A stretch of 20,125 bases of DNA. It comes from DAOTYX01 sp034434635. GTDB taxonomy: Bacteria > Chloroflexota > Anaerolineae > B4-G1 > DUEL01. The stretch covers positions 1-20,125 of the forward strand of contig DAOTYX010000099.1 of NCBI GenBank assembly GCA_034434635.1, read 5' to 3'. How positions within the stretch are numbered: the stretch's first letter is position 1; every line of letters starts with the position of its first letter. Positions 13,494 to 20,125 of this stretch are shown piece after piece. The translations under genes and the position numbers were made by a program. Below the pieces are notes generated by a model. That model saw nothing but the letters and a program-made list of their open reading frames with translations. It was not told the DNA's origin and did not search any database.

Positions 13494-14105
13494 TCAGGCA
13501 GACCGGTCTAGAACTGTCGGGTGGCCGGCCGACTGGCACGCCAGGCTTCCCTTCCGTGCTTCACGGCGCAGGATGGCGCTCGCCGCTGAGTTCAGATTCA
13601 GGGCCACAGAGAAGCCACGCACTCCGTGGCGCCAGAGACGCAGCAACTGGCGCGTCCCCCGGCCGGTGAGCACCAGGTAGGGGTAGCACCCCACTGCCTG
13701 GCCAGCGAGCACGTCCGCCTCTGCGTCGCCAATGAGGTAGGAGTGGGCCAGGTCCAACCCCATCTCCTCCGCCGCGCGCAGCAACAGTCCAGGCTTCGGC
13801 TTGCGGCAGGAGCAGTTCTCCTCCGGTCTGTGGGGACAGAACATCACCCGGTCCACCCGCCCCCCCGCTTCGGCGATAGCCTGCACCATGCGGGCGTGGA
13901 TCTCCTCCACCTCCTCCACCGAGGCCATATGCCGGTTGATGATCGCCTGGTTGGTGACGACGACGATGGAGAGATCGGAGCGGGCCAGTTGCGCCAGGCC
14001 ATCCAGGGCCTGGGGGAGGAAGCGGAACTCCTCCCAACTCTTCACGTGGTCGTTTCGGTTGTGGCAGATCACGCCGTCGCGGTCAATGAAGATGGCTTGT
14101 CTCAT
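13494..14105 (-). CDS. gmhB: D-glycero-D-manno-heptose 1,7-bisphosphate 7-phosphatase
   Basis: A 203-residue HAD phosphatase of the histidinol-phosphatase/GmhB type. Motif I is IFIDRDGVI (D8, D10), motif II VVVTNQA (T51), the family zinc loop is C90-H92 and C98-C100 in CPHRPEENCSC, followed by RKPKPG, and motif III is LIGDAEADV (D127). GmhB removes the 7-phosphate from heptose 1,7-bisphosphate, the step after HddA. It lies 24 bases after the isomerase gene and in the same transcript direction. No strong Shine-Dalgarno site is seen before the ATG, so coupling is likely. The last 25 or so residues (RREARKGSLACQSAGHPTVL) are not family-conserved. Confidence 0.87.
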   Translation of the reverse strand: MRQAIFIDRDGVICHNRNDHVKSWEEFRFLPQALDGLAQLARSDLSIVVVTNQAIINRHMASVEEVEEIHARMVQAIAEAGGRVDRVMFCPHRPEENCSCRKPKPGLLLRAAEEMGLDLAHSYLIGDAEADVLAGQAVGCYPYLVLTGRGTRQLLRLWRHGVRGFSVALNLNSAASAILRREARKGSLACQSAGHPTVLDRSA

Positions 14106-14129
14106 TTGTCAGAGCGTCCGAAAGACAGG

Positions 14130-14801
14130 TCAACGTGTTGGAAACAGCGGAGCGGAGTCGTCCTCTGCTGGCGCTGTTGTCGAGAGTGATGTGAAGGCCT
14201 GCCGGTGGGCGGTGTCCAACATCAACGAAAGCGGCAGTTCGATCTGCTTCAAGCGCTCGCGTAACACCGTGCAGACCATATGGCACAGGGTCAGGTGGAC
14301 ATCCTCGATCTGCTCCATGCACGAGCAAGGGACGACGACGGGCACGTCCACCAGCGTGCTCAGCTGGCCGCCGTCGAAGCCGGAGAAGCCGATGGTGATC
14401 CCGCCCATCTGCTGCGCCACCCTTATTGCACGCAGGACATTGGGGGAGTTGCCGCTGCCGCTGAAGGCGACGACCACATCGCCGCGCGTCATGAGGCCGG
14501 CCAGCGGCTCGGCGAAGGCGTCCTGGTAGGCCACGTCGTTGCTCCAGGCGGTGAGCAGCGGAACGTTGTCGGTGAGCGCCACGACCCGGAAGCGAGGCTG
14601 ACCAGGGATGGCGGTCCCTTTCGCCAGGTCGCAGGCGAAGTGGGAGGCGGTGGCGGCGCTGCCGCCGTTGCCCAGGGTGAAGATGGTGCTTCCCACCGCC
14701 CGCGCGCTCAGGAGCACGTCTACCACGTCACGGATGTCCTGTTGCGGAAGGGCGTCCAGCACGGCCCTGACTTCGTTGATGTATTTCCGGATGCTCTCCA
14801 A
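14130..14801 (-). CDS. gmhA: Sedoheptulose-7-phosphate isomerase-like SIS-domain protein
   Basis: A 223-residue SIS protein. The core has FTLGNGGSAATASHFACDLA (41-60), close to the GmhA sugar-phosphate site, then VAFSGSGNSPNVLRAI and a C-terminal EQIEDVHLTLCHMVC helix with the histidine typical of the family. GmhA converts sedoheptulose 7-phosphate to heptose 7-phosphate, the first heptose step. The frame is open upstream to 15098, but that part is antisense-type sequence over hddA. A TTG at 14801 has AAGGAG 7 bases upstream and gives MESIRKYINE, as in the family, so it is chosen. Other SIS proteins remain possible, but the hddA and gmhB neighbours support GmhA. Confidence 0.88.
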   Translation of the reverse strand: MESIRKYINEVRAVLDALPQQDIRDVVDVLLSARAVGSTIFTLGNGGSAATASHFACDLAKGTAIPGQPRFRVVALTDNVPLLTAWSNDVAYQDAFAEPLAGLMTRGDVVVAFSGSGNSPNVLRAIRVAQQMGGITIGFSGFDGGQLSTLVDVPVVVPCSCMEQIEDVHLTLCHMVCTVLRERLKQIELPLSLMLDTAHRQAFTSLSTTAPAEDDSAPLFPTR

Positions 14802-14808
14802 GTGAATG

Positions 14809-14814
14809 CTCCTT
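14809..14814 (-). promoter_or_regulatory. Shine-Dalgarno site deciding the TTG start of gmhA
   Basis: AAGGAG on the minus strand lies 7 bases before the TTG at 14801. It sets the start at MESIRKY rather than at a much longer upstream frame. Confidence 0.65.
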
Positions 14815-14848
14815 ACGTGAGGTTGCTGTCCAGGATTCAATCTTGTCG

Positions 14849-15907
14849 CTACCGCAGGCCCTCGACGGCCAACGGCGCCTGGTAGGCCACGTGCGGCCGC
14901 TGCCAGGGGATGGTCTGCATGACGGTCACCCCGTTCGCCTCCAGCGTCAACGGCCAGCGGCGCAGACCCGCGTTCTGGAGAGCCGTCGTCACCGCGGCCT
15001 GGCACTCCTCGGGGCAGTAGAGCAGCAGGAAGCCGCCGCCGCCGGCGCCGGTGATCTTCCCACCCACCGCTCCCTGGTCGCGCGCCGTCTGATAGCACTC
15101 GTCAAGGAAGGGGTTGGTGACCCCTTCCGTCACCTGGCGCTTCTCCAACCAGGAGTGATGGAGCAGTTGCCCGAAGGCTTGCAGGTCCCCACGTTCCAGC
15201 ACGACGGTCATCTCCTGCCCCAGTTCCTTGATTGCTCCCAGGCGGCGCAGGGTCGCGCGGTCGCCGGCCTCGCTGGCCTGTTGCTGCCGTTGGAGGACCG
15301 AGGAGGATTGGCGGGAGATGCCGGTGAAGAAGAGCAGCAACCGTCGCTCCAGCGTTGCGCGCGCCTCCGCGGGCATGGTCAGCGGCTCCACCGTGACTCC
15401 CTCGCGTGAGAAGGTGATGACATTGAGGCCGCCGAAGGCTGCCGCGTACTGATCCTGCTTGCCGACCGGCAGGTGCAGTTTCTCGATCTCGATGTAACAG
15501 GCCAGTTCCGCCACTTCCGCCGGCCCCAGGTCCAGGCCACACCAGAAGGCCAATGCCTTGATGAGAGAGACGGCCATGCTGCCGGAGGAGCCCAGGCCGG
15601 TGCCGGGCGGTATCTGGGAGGCCAGGAAGATGGTCAGCCCGTCGCGGATGTTGAAGTAGTAGGTGATGGCCTTGGGCAGGCGCAGGTCGCCCTCCGAGAC
15701 CCCCTCTTCGTTGTCAGGCCGCACGCCCAGCGTCTTGTAGTCGGCGCTGATGATCTGTACGCCGTCAGATGGGCCCGGGGTGAGGATGGAGTAGGTGTAG
15801 TAGCCGATGGTTGTGCTGACCACCAGCCCCCCGTGACGTTTGTAGTAGGCTGGCAGGTCAGTCCCCCCGCCGCCGAAACTGATGCGCATCGGTGCTCGTG
15901 CGATCAA
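14849..15907 (-). CDS. hddA: D-glycero-alpha-D-manno-heptose 7-phosphate kinase (GHMP family)
   Basis: A GHMP kinase of about 352 residues. Near the N terminus is RAPMRISFGGGGTDLPAYY, then the ATP loop PPGTGLGSSGSMAVSLIKA (about residues 100-118), and near the C terminus KITGAGGGGFLLLYC. GGGTDLP and GTGLGSS are typical of HddA, which phosphorylates heptose 7-phosphate at C1 in the GDP-D,D-heptose route. The TTG at 15907 is preferred because GAGGTGATC, a complement of the 16S 3' end, ends right before it with GAGG 5 bases away. An in-frame GTG at 15913 would add two residues. It is 47 bases upstream of gmhA. A guanylyltransferase (HddC) is not in the window. Confidence 0.87.
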   Translation of the reverse strand: MIARAPMRISFGGGGTDLPAYYKRHGGLVVSTTIGYYTYSILTPGPSDGVQIISADYKTLGVRPDNEEGVSEGDLRLPKAITYYFNIRDGLTIFLASQIPPGTGLGSSGSMAVSLIKALAFWCGLDLGPAEVAELACYIEIEKLHLPVGKQDQYAAAFGGLNVITFSREGVTVEPLTMPAEARATLERRLLLFFTGISRQSSSVLQRQQQASEAGDRATLRRLGAIKELGQEMTVVLERGDLQAFGQLLHHSWLEKRQVTEGVTNPFLDECYQTARDQGAVGGKITGAGGGGFLLLYCPEECQAAVTTALQNAGLRRWPLTLEANGVTVMQTIPWQRPHVAYQAPLAVEGLR

Positions 15908-15916
15908 GATCACCTC
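15908..15916 (-). promoter_or_regulatory. Shine-Dalgarno sequence supporting the TTG start of hddA
   Basis: GAGGTGATC on the minus strand matches the complement of the common 16S rRNA 3' tail. It places the start at TTG 15907; the overlapping GTG 15913 would sit inside it. Confidence 0.55.
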
Positions 15917-15934
15917 AACTCATTCCCTGGTATG

Positions 15935-17437
15935 TCAGAAAGCGCCGCGCCCCTGCAGAACGACCCAGAAGGTGTTCAGCAGCACTTTCAGGTCCAGCCA
16001 GATGGTGTAGTTGCGGATGTAGTGCATGTCCAGCCGCACCCGCTCTTCATAGGATAGCTCAGCGCGGCCGCTGACCTGCCACAGCCCGGTCATCCCCGGC
16101 TTGACCATCAGCAGGTTGTGTTGCCAGCGGCCAAAGTGTTCCAGTTCGCCCGGGGTGATCATCCGTGGCCCCACCAGGCTCATCTGGCCCAAGAGGACGT
16201 TGAACAGTTGCGGCAGTTCGTCCAGGCTGGTGCGGCGCAGGAACCGCCCGATGCGCGTGATGCGCGGATCGTCGCGGATCTTTCCGGTGCGTTCCCATTC
16301 TTCCTTGAGTTCGGGGTGTGCCTCCAGGTAGGCGTCGGCGTCGGCAATCATGGTGCGGAACTTGAAGGCGTCGAAGGGACGGCCATGCAGGCCCACGACT
16401 CGGCGGCGGTGGATGACCGGCCCCGGCGAGTCCAATCGGATGAGCAGGGCGATCAGCAGGAAGAGCGGGGTCAGTAAGACCACCCCCAACGACGCGCCGA
16501 CCAGGTCCAGCGCCGCTTTCATCAGCGCATCCATGCCGGTGATGCGGGTGCGGTTGAGGCGGATCAGCGGGACGAACCCCACCTCGTGTACCTGGGCGCC
16601 GGTGGTGAGCAGTTCGTAGAGGCCGGAGGAGAGATGCAGGTGCACCCGCCGGTTGGTGCCCCAATCGCGGTAGAGGTCCAGCAGCGCTTCTCGCCGCAGG
16701 GCGGTGGGGACAACGATGAGCACTTCCGCCCCTGTTTGCTTCACCCAGTGCTCCAGCCGTTCCGGCCCCCCCAGCACCGTCAGCCCCTCCACCTGCGTCC
16801 CGGCGGGCACCACGGGATCAACGAAGCCGGCCACCATCACTCCAGCGGTGGCCGCGCCGCGCAACTGGGCGGCCACGATCTGTCCCTCTTCGTTCGCCCC
16901 CACGATCAGCGCCCGACGGACGAACATCCCTCGCTGCCGCAGCCCGTAGATCAGCCGCCGATACAGGAACCGGGTCCCGGTGACGCTGATGATGGAGAAC
17001 ACCCAGACGAACGCCAGCCAGCCGCGCGATATTTCCTGTTCGATCTGGCGATTCAAGAAACTGTAGATGACCAGTCCCACGATGCCGCCCGTGCAGGCGT
17101 GCACGATGCTGGCATATTCCTGCAACCCGCCCCACAGATAGTCCGGATGATAGAGCCGGTATAGGACGAAGATGAACAGCCACAGCGGGATGGCTACGGC
17201 GACAAGGTGGAGGTAGAAGCCTGTGGATAGCGGCGCCAGATAGGCCATCAGGCGGAAGCGGAGCAGATAGGCGGCGGCCATGCTGGCCCCCACGGCCGCC
17301 GCATCCAGGAAGGGCAACGGCACGACCGCCAGGAAAGCGGGTAGCCGCTGCCCCAGCCGCACGCCGCGCGGCAGGTCCACCGCGCGGGTTGCCCTCGCGA
17401 TCTGCTGTGTCTGATGCTGTCCGATTTCTGTCGCCAT
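15935..17437 (-). CDS. Polyprenyl-phosphate sugar-1-phosphate transferase (WbaP/CpsE-type)
   Basis: A 500-residue membrane protein. Hydrophobic segments lie near 34-56, 72-93, 108-127 and 139-155. A CoA-binding-3-like Rossmann region follows (about 172-245, RRALIVGANEEGQIVAAQL), then another segment (about 311-333). The catalytic Bac_transf domain covers about 303-497, with FDAFKFRTM, DDPRITRIGRFLRRTSLDEL, GQMSLVGPR and KPGMTGLWQVSGR. Such enzymes put the first hexose-1-phosphate on undecaprenyl phosphate to begin capsule, exopolysaccharide or S-layer glycan synthesis. The frame is open to a TTG at 17557, but ATG 17437 begins the family-like part; neither has a clear Shine-Dalgarno site. It is first in the minus-strand glycan operon, with hddA 27 bases downstream. 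Confidence 0.9.
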   Translation of the reverse strand: MATEIGQHQTQQIARATRAVDLPRGVRLGQRLPAFLAVVPLPFLDAAAVGASMAAAYLLRFRLMAYLAPLSTGFYLHLVAVAIPLWLFIFVLYRLYHPDYLWGGLQEYASIVHACTGGIVGLVIYSFLNRQIEQEISRGWLAFVWVFSIISVTGTRFLYRRLIYGLRQRGMFVRRALIVGANEEGQIVAAQLRGAATAGVMVAGFVDPVVPAGTQVEGLTVLGGPERLEHWVKQTGAEVLIVVPTALRREALLDLYRDWGTNRRVHLHLSSGLYELLTTGAQVHEVGFVPLIRLNRTRITGMDALMKAALDLVGASLGVVLLTPLFLLIALLIRLDSPGPVIHRRRVVGLHGRPFDAFKFRTMIADADAYLEAHPELKEEWERTGKIRDDPRITRIGRFLRRTSLDELPQLFNVLLGQMSLVGPRMITPGELEHFGRWQHNLLMVKPGMTGLWQVSGRAELSYEERVRLDMHYIRNYTIWLDLKVLLNTFWVVLQGRGAF

Positions 17438-17868
17438 AATGATGTCAGGATCGGCCAACTGCCCGAGCCACTGAGTGGACCGTCTCAATGCACCAGCAGG
17501 CGGCCAGGCGGTTGCCTGCTTTGATTGTAGAGAGGAGTCGTCAAAGCACGGTAACAAACTCCTTGAAAACCGCCTAGAGGTGCCCTGCCTCCCCTTCCCC
17601 CCCGCCTCTCCTCTAGCCCTTTTCTAAGAATCTCATCACTGCAAGCAGACCGCCCGCCCATAAAATGGTAACTGCGGCTAACTGCCTGTCGTCCGGGTCC
17701 GCACTCCCGCCGGGTCTGTGCGGACGGAGCGGCGCGTCGCCCCGTCGGCGCGGGTTGACCGGCGTCGCCGCAGGTGACTTTGCACGTGGTCTGTCGTCAG
17801 TGATCGGTGGTCGAAAGGGAAGCCTCGGGGCTGAGCAGTCACGTGAGAACAACAAAAGGGAGCAGCAG
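17438..17868. other. Divergent intergenic region (431 bases) with inverted repeats
   Basis: No gene is supported. CTAGAGG (17574-17580) and CCTCTAG (17610-17616) flank a C/T-rich stretch. GTCCGCAC (17697-17704) and GTGCGGAC (17718-17725) form a perfect 8-base-pair hairpin. GTGGTCTGTCGTC at 17786-17798 is identical to 5873-5885, and CGGTGGTC follows, so the stretch 17780-17815 belongs to the GGTC repeat family. A weak -10 candidate TAAAAT lies at 17661-17666 for the plus-strand genes, without a good -35. Both transcription units should start here. Confidence 0.5.
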
Positions 17869-18150
17869 ATGACGATAGAAGCCTTGATCCGTCATTTCAT
17901 CATGGAGAACTTCCTGTTCAGCGCAGACGGAGAGCATCTGAGTGACGAGGCCTCTTTTCTCGAAGAGGGGATCGTGGACTCCACCGGGGTGCTGGAACTG
18001 GTGGCTTTTGTGGAAGAGACCTTTGGCATCACGGTGGCGGACGAGGAGATCGTGCCGGAGAACTTCGACTCTGTGGCACGGCTGGCCCGCTTCGTCAGGG
18101 ACAGAAAGGGTGAGGTGGTCGTCAATGCCGTCGCGGATGCGGTCGGGTAG
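17869..18150 (+). CDS. Stand-alone acyl carrier protein
   Basis: A 93-residue acidic helical protein. The phosphopantetheine serine is S38 in EEGIVDSTGVLELVAFVEE, with the D-S of the ACP consensus followed by T rather than L/M, and the helix III pattern ends FDSVARLARFV. GGGAG lies 6 bases before the ATG. It is unlike FabF-linked AcpP (no fatty-acid synthesis genes nearby, DST in place of DSL), and resembles the ACPs next to acyl- or aminoacyl-activating enzymes in envelope or secondary pathways. Its 3' end overlaps the FecR-like lipoprotein gene by 26 bases, so the two are co-expressed. Its acyl partner is not in the window. Confidence 0.85.
   Translation: MTIEALIRHFIMENFLFSADGEHLSDEASFLEEGIVDSTGVLELVAFVEETFGITVADEEIVPENFDSVARLARFVRDRKGEVVVNAVADAVG
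18112..18118 (+). promoter_or_regulatory. Shine-Dalgarno site for the FecR-like lipoprotein inside the ACP gene
   Basis: GAGGTGG lies 9 bases (from GAGG) before the ATG at 18125. It supports a start 26 bases before the ACP stop. Confidence 0.5.
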
Positions 18151-19054
18151 GGGAGGATGGGCCAGTCTGGTATTGCTCCTGTCGCTTCTGTTGACCTCAG
18201 CCTGTCAACCCTCTTCCCCCTCCACGGAACGCTGGGCGCCGCTCTATCTGCGGCTACAACTGGAGGACGGCACAGCACAATGGCAGCCACCGGGGCAGGC
18301 GGACCAGGTGGTTATGGAGCGAGGTGTGGAGGTCATTGTCGAGGAGCAGTCGCCGATCACCAGTGGCGCCGGGCAGGGCGCCCGCTTCCGCCTGGGTGAC
18401 GGCAGCACGCTCACCCTATCCCCCGCGACGACCGTGGAGATGGAGAACGCGCGTACCCTCCCGCTGCTGCGGATCAGCCTGCAGGAGGGCGAACTGGAGT
18501 TGGCGGCGCAGACTCCATCCTTCGAGATTGTGACTCCCCTTTGTCCGGTGACGGTGGCGACAACCCCCACGCGCCTGCGGGCCGGGGTGCATGGCGACAG
18601 GACGCACCTGGCCGTCGAGGAGGGTGCGGCGACCTGTGTTTTGGGATCTCAGGTGCTGACATTGCTGGCCTGCCAGGAGGTTGAGGGGCTTCCCGGCGAG
18701 CCGGTAGCGGTCGAGGAGTTCTGTGCCCTCTATCCCACGCCGTCGCCCACACCGACGGCCACGCCATCGGCCTCCGAGGGTGCGTCGCCCACCGCGACGC
18801 CCACATCCACGCCCTCGCCCACGCCGACCCCCTCGCCCAGGCCAACTTCCAGCCGGGTGACGGCGACGCCTACCCCTCCTCCACCCACCGACACGCCGGC
18901 TCCACCGCCCCCGCCACCACCCCCGCCTCCTCCACCGCCTCCCTCACCCACCCAACCGCCTCCTCCCACCCCCACCCCCAAGCCTCCTCCGCCTCCCACC
19001 GACACCCCCTTGCCCCCACCTACCTCCACCCCCAGGCCCACTCCTGAAGGGTGA
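18125..19054 (+). CDS. Probable lipoprotein with FecR-like domain and proline/threonine-rich tail
   Basis: A 309-residue protein. A basic N terminus and hydrophobic segment (13-26, ASLVLLLSLLLTSA) lead to C27 (TSAC), a plausible though weak lipobox. A FecR-like beta domain covers about 60-185: GARFRLGDGSTLTLSPAT, then LRISLQEGELELAA and a late HLAVEEGAATCV. From about residue 200 the rest is Pro/Thr/Ser repeats, including 14 consecutive prolines at 18902-18943. FecR proteins elsewhere transmit signals to ECF sigma factors, but in Gram-positive-like bacteria FecR domains also sit in exported proteins of unknown role. The tail looks like a wall-spanning spacer. Start ATG 18125 is used; ATG 18137 is possible. 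It precedes the DUF11 gene by 7 bases. Confidence 0.78.
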   Translation: MPSRMRSGRGGWASLVLLLSLLLTSACQPSSPSTERWAPLYLRLQLEDGTAQWQPPGQADQVVMERGVEVIVEEQSPITSGAGQGARFRLGDGSTLTLSPATTVEMENARTLPLLRISLQEGELELAAQTPSFEIVTPLCPVTVATTPTRLRAGVHGDRTHLAVEEGAATCVLGSQVLTLLACQEVEGLPGEPVAVEEFCALYPTPSPTPTATPSASEGASPTATPTSTPSPTPTPSPRPTSSRVTATPTPPPPTDTPAPPPPPPPPPPPPPPSPTQPPPPTPTPKPPPPPTDTPLPPPTSTPRPTPEG

Positions 19055-19061
19055 ATGAACG

Positions 19062-20125
19062 ATGAAAAGAGCGCTGATCCGTGTCTTGGTCCCGCTTCTG
19101 GCCGCAGGGGTCTGCCTGCTTGGCGCGCTGCTCTTGCTCTCTCCAGAGGCGCGCGCCCGGCCGGCGCTGCAGTCAGGAGAACTGACCATCGCGAAGGTCG
19201 AGAGCCGTGACCCGGTCGAGCCTGGCGCGCGGCTGGTCTATACGCTCACCTACCGCAATAACAGCACCACGACCCTGACAGGAGTGGTGGTCACCGACAC
19301 GCTCGACCCGGCGCTCATCTACGTGACCGCCTCCCCTACGCCAACAGGTGGATTGCCCGACGCTCCCTTCTGGAGCATCGGCACGCTCTCCCCTTCTGTG
19401 TCCGGACAGATCGTGCTCACTGTTGACGTCACCTCCCCTCTCACCAACGGCGCTGTGCTCACCAACACCGCCCGCATCGGCGGCGACGGGGTGGAGGCCG
19501 AGTCCGCCTCGGTCACGACCACCGTGGCCGCCCCTGTGCTGGCGCTGGCGCAGCGCGACAGCCCTGACCCGGTTGTCGCCGGGGCTACGCTGACCTATAC
19601 CATCGCCTATACCAACACTGGCGATGCCAACGCGACGGGCGTGGTCATCACCGACCTGCTCGACAGCCGCGTGGTGTTTCTCTCCGCCTCGCCGCCGGCC
19701 GGCGGCACAGGGCGCACGCGCACCTGGACGCTGGGAGCCCTGGCTCCCGACACGGGCGGCCAGATCGTCGTCCGTGTGACGGTGCAGAACGGACTGGGCG
19801 AGGGGACGCTGCTCAGCAACGTGGTGAGCATGGACAGCCTGCAGACCACGCCCTTTACGGTCACCGAGGCCACGGCCGTCCGTGCCCACGGCGATCCGGT
19901 TGCCGTCACCCTGACACCAGACGGGGCGACGCGGACAGCGGGGCAGACGATCACCTACACGCTCACGGCGCAGGACGCCTACGGGAACTCGTGGGACGTG
20001 ACCGCTTCGGGCACGTATACGATCACGCCGGCGGCGGGGGGCACCTGGGCGGGGAACGTGTACACGACGCGGTACGCCGGGACGTGGACGGTGACGGGCA
20101 GTTACGCCGGGCACAGCGACACGGC
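19062..20125 (+). CDS. N-terminal part of a secreted DUF11-repeat surface protein
   Basis: An open frame from ATG 19062 to the window end (354 residues seen, no stop). It starts with a signal peptide: basic MKRALIR, hydrophobic core LVPLLAAGVCLLGALLLL, and a likely cleavage after ARA near residue 32. Two DUF11 repeats follow: about 40-155 (LTIAKVESRDPVEPG, LVYTLTYRNNS, LTNTARI) and about 156-272 (LALAQRDSPDPVVAG, YTIAYTNTGDANATGVVITD). A third Ig-like unit begins near 277 (PVAVTLTPDGATRTAGQTI). Such proteins are exported and form extended beta-sandwich stalks, adhesins or S-layer-like surface structures. It lies 7 bases after the FecR-like gene and is probably co-transcribed. The C-terminal anchor is outside the window. 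Confidence 0.85.
   Translation, partial: MKRALIRVLVPLLAAGVCLLGALLLLSPEARARPALQSGELTIAKVESRDPVEPGARLVYTLTYRNNSTTTLTGVVVTDTLDPALIYVTASPTPTGGLPDAPFWSIGTLSPSVSGQIVLTVDVTSPLTNGAVLTNTARIGGDGVEAESASVTTTVAAPVLALAQRDSPDPVVAGATLTYTIAYTNTGDANATGVVITDLLDSRVVFLSASPPAGGTGRTRTWTLGALAPDTGGQIVVRVTVQNGLGEGTLLSNVVSMDSLQTTPFTVTEATAVRAHGDPVAVTLTPDGATRTAGQTITYTLTAQDAYGNSWDVTASGTYTITPAAGGTWAGNVYTTRYAGTWTVTGSYAGHSDT

Noticed and set aside
12328..13680. Plus-strand frame (450 codons) across the GT2 gene and spacer
   Set aside because: It is antisense to GT2 and GmhB, both with intact catalytic motifs, and runs through a hairpin spacer.
14802..15098. N-terminal extension of the SIS (gmhA) frame up to 15098
   Set aside because: It lies antisense-phase over hddA, is Arg/Gly/Ala-rich without GmhA similarity, and a good Shine-Dalgarno site marks the TTG at 14801.
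18730..19041. Minus-strand glycine-rich frame opposite the proline-rich tail
   Set aside because: It is the antisense of the Pro/Thr repeats and has no independent start signal.

Overview
The window is GC-rich, densely coded DNA from a bacterial chromosome. Gene content and style suggest a Chloroflexota (Anaerolineae-like) organism: a primary sigma factor with a short region 1.1, a MASE1-type sensor kinase, Pro/Thr-rich and DUF11 surface proteins, heptose genes of the S-layer-glycan type, and intergenic GGTC/GGAC repeat hairpins. This assignment is inference; there is no rRNA or other taxonomic marker here.

Layout. (1) 1-495: end of a secreted or sensory protein with a lectin/laminin-G-like domain. 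(2) 3728-476, minus strand: a putative three-gene group of FCP1/NIF-like HAD phosphatase, hexapeptide acetyltransferase and cobalamin-binding-type radical SAM enzyme. (3) 3785-5790, plus strand: a near-consensus sigma-70 promoter drives a yceD-like gene (DUF177), the housekeeping sigma factor and a small membrane protein. (4) 7877-5955, minus strand: one polypeptide fusing a GHMP sugar kinase to a GalU-like nucleotidyltransferase, a probable one-protein sugar-to-NDP-sugar salvage enzyme. (5) 7878-8498: a 620-base gap with a dispersed repeat, an extended -10 promoter, a candidate structured RNA and a hairpin repeat. (6) 8499-11697, plus strand: MASE1-GAF-HisKA_2 kinase followed, with overlapping ends, by a receiver-histidine kinase. 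(7) 17437-11672, minus strand: a glycan module with polyprenyl-phosphate sugar transferase, heptose-7-P kinase (HddA), heptose isomerase (GmhA), heptose bisphosphatase (GmhB), a membrane GT2 and a receiver-only protein. (8) 17869-20125, plus strand: a stand-alone acyl carrier protein, a FecR-like lipoprotein with a long proline-rich tail, and the start of a DUF11-repeat surface protein that runs off the window.

How the genes fit together. Regions 2, 4 and 7 all point to cell-surface glycan or glycolipid synthesis: initiation on undecaprenyl phosphate (WbaP-like), supply of activated heptose and another NDP-sugar, transfer (GT2), and decoration (acetyltransferase, radical SAM). The two-component genes lie between the sugar modules, and the receiver at 11672-12073 is translationally coupled to the glycosyltransferase. 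Region 8 encodes envelope proteins that such a glycan could coat. The most unusual items are the kinase-nucleotidyltransferase fusion, the eukaryotic-style FCP1-like phosphatase divergent from the sigma-factor operon, the structured region at 8261-8392, and the repeat hairpins.
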